DNA of 64,000 bases, from assembly GCA_023422775.1 (NCBI GenBank), contig JAFAGM010000023.1:1-64000 (forward strand), written 5' to 3'. This document shows positions 62,990 through 64,000 of the stretch, in pieces. Source of the DNA: Pseudomonadota bacterium (GTDB lineage Bacteria > Pseudomonadota > Alphaproteobacteria > Rhizobiales > Xanthobacteraceae). Position numbers and translations under genes: made by a program. Numbering within the stretch: position 1 is the stretch's first letter; each line of letters starts with the position of its first letter. The notes below the pieces were generated by a model. That model was not told the DNA's origin and did no database searches. It saw only the letters and a list, made by a program, of their open reading frames with translations.

Positions 62990-64000
62990 TCACAATTGCC
63001 GGATGGCGACCAGAATCCCGATAAAGGTCGCCGCGATGATCCAGAGCGCGACCGTGCGCCAGCGGCTCTTGCGGCCCTCGGCCCGGCCCAGCGCCGCGAT
63101 CGTCTCCGGCGACAGCGTCACGCCTTCCCGGGTCATTTTCTCCATGTTCTCGAGCACGGCAACCGCCCGCGATGCAATCGCCGGCAGGCTCGCCGCGACG
63201 CGGCCGAGTTCGCCCGCCCCCGACATCGCGCCCTGAATTCGTCCGATGGGGCCGAGATTGCGCTCGATCCATTCGCGCACCACGGGATCGGCGACCTTCC
63301 AGATGTCGAGCCTTGGATCGAAGCCGCGCGCCACGCCCTCGACCACCACCATGGTCTTCTGCAGCAAAATCAGTTCGGGCCGGGTCTGCATGTCGAACAG
63401 GCCGGTGACCTCCAGCAGCAGGGTCAGCAGTTTCGCCATCGAGATTTCTTCGGCGGTGCGGTTGTGGATCGGCTCGCCGATGGCGCGGATGGCCTGCGCA
63501 AAATTCTCCACCGAGTGATGGCCCGGCACGTAGCCGGCCTCGAAATGCACCTCGGCGACGCGGCGGTAGTCGCGGGTGATGAAACCGAGCAGAATTTCCG
63601 CGAGGAAGCGCCGCTCCTTCATCCCGAGCCGGCCCATGATGCCGAAATCCACAGCCACCAGCCGGCCGGCATCGTCGAGAAACAGGTTGCCCGGATGCAT
63701 GTCGGCGTGGAAGAAGCCGTCGCGCAGCGCGTGGCGCAGAAAACTCTGGATCACCTTGCGCCCGAGATCGGGCAGGTCGACATGCGACTGCTGCAGCCGC
63801 GCATGGTCGTTGAGCGCGATGCCGTCGATCCACTCCATGGTCAGCACGTTGTGGGTGGTGCGGTCCCAGTCGACAGCGGGCACGCGGAAGTCCGGATCGT
63901 CGCGCGTATTCTCCGCCATCTCCGACAGCGCGGCCGCTTCCAGCCGCAGATCCATCTCCATCGCGACCGAGCGCGACATGGTGTTGATGACCTCGATCAG
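62990..64000 (-). CDS. ubiB: Ubiquinone biosynthesis kinase-like protein UbiB, partial
   Basis: The 3' part of ubiB (337 codons); the start lies beyond the window edge. It has SVAMEMDLRLEAAALSEMAE, kinase-like motifs FFHADMHPGNLFLDDAGRLV and AVDFGIMGRLGMKERRF, and a C-terminal membrane helix (VALWIIAATFIGILVAI). UbiB is an atypical ATPase/kinase required for ubiquinone synthesis. The ubiB-coaBC-dut order is conserved in Alphaproteobacteria. Confidence 0.93.
   Translation of the reverse strand: MIEVINTMSRSVAMEMDLRLEAAALSEMAENTRDDPDFRVPAVDWDRTTHNVLTMEWIDGIALNDHARLQQSHVDLPDLGRKVIQSFLRHALRDGFFHADMHPGNLFLDDAGRLVAVDFGIMGRLGMKERRFLAEILLGFITRDYRRVAEVHFEAGYVPGHHSVENFAQAIRAIGEPIHNRTAEEISMAKLLTLLLEVTGLFDMQTRPELILLQKTMVVVEGVARGFDPRLDIWKVADPVVREWIERNLGPIGRIQGAMSGAGELGRVAASLPAIASRAVAVLENMEKMTREGVTLSPETIAALGRAEGRKSRWRTVALWIIAATFIGILVAIRQL

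Overview
The window is about 64 kb of GC-rich alphaproteobacterial chromosome. Gene content and order point to Bradyrhizobium or a close relative in the Nitrobacteraceae: an lptC-lptA-lptB-rpoN-hpf-ptsN block, ubiB-coaBC-dut, divL beside tsaE-amgK/murU/addBA, ihfB-lapA-trpFBA-accD-folC, a ROSE RNA thermometer on a small heat shock gene, an Irr-type iron control element, and several families of short palindromic repeats between genes. This assignment is inference from gene families and order; no database search was run.

Layout. 1-4.9 kb: a thioesterase, queG with a GST gene, uppP, and an NDUFA9-like Rossmann protein. 5.0-12.9 kb: tRNA-Leu(CAG) followed by an accessory island. The island is bounded by a repeat of the tRNA 3' end (5089-5107 and 12925-12943, one mismatch, last 14 bp exact). 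It holds a broken tyrosine integrase, a small serine recombinase, an HTH regulator with an overlapping partner, a DndB-like DGQHR protein, a small HTH protein, a DNA methyltransferase and a GHKL ATPase. 13.5-19.1 kb: an iron-uptake operon (TonB receptor, DUF4198, DUF3649, PepSY, DUF3325) behind an Irr-like box. 19.3-26.5 kb: RNase D-like exonuclease, LPS export genes, rpoN, hpf, ptsN and a chemoreceptor relic. 26.5-31.5 kb: Hsp20 with ROSE element and the ugpBAEC transporter behind a Pho-like box. 31.7-35.1 kb: a CoA transferase, ohr/ohrR with a 14+14 bp operator, GIY-YIG protein, tRNA-Ala and a TIGR02300 protein. 35.3-40.4 kb: aroA-[two-gene toxin/antitoxin-like insert]-cmk-rpsA. 40.6-47.7 kb: sppA, ihfB, lapA, trpFBA, accD and folC. 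48-61 kb (minus strand): divL, tsaE-amgK fusion, PilZ, murU, addB, addA, trxA. 61-64 kb: ubiB (cut by the window edge), coaBC with an N-terminal ribbon-helix-helix domain, and dut.

How the genes work together. Most of the window is housekeeping: LPS transport, nitrogen/PTS regulation, tryptophan and shikimate synthesis, DNA break repair, peptidoglycan sugar recycling (AmgK/MurU) and cell-cycle signalling (DivL). Regulatory signals readable from sequence match the functions: iron (Irr box) for siderophore uptake, phosphate (Pho box) for glycerol-3-phosphate uptake, temperature (ROSE) for Hsp20, and peroxide (OhrR operator) for Ohr.

The best candidate for an undescribed system is the island module of a DGQHR/DndB-like protein, HTH protein, DNA methyltransferase and GHKL ATPase. 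It resembles a defence or DNA-modification cassette, but no dndA/C/D/E or nuclease gene is present. Secondary candidates are the CoaBC-RHH fusion with palindromes immediately upstream of its start, and the DUF6036 pair inside the aroA-cmk-rpsA operon.
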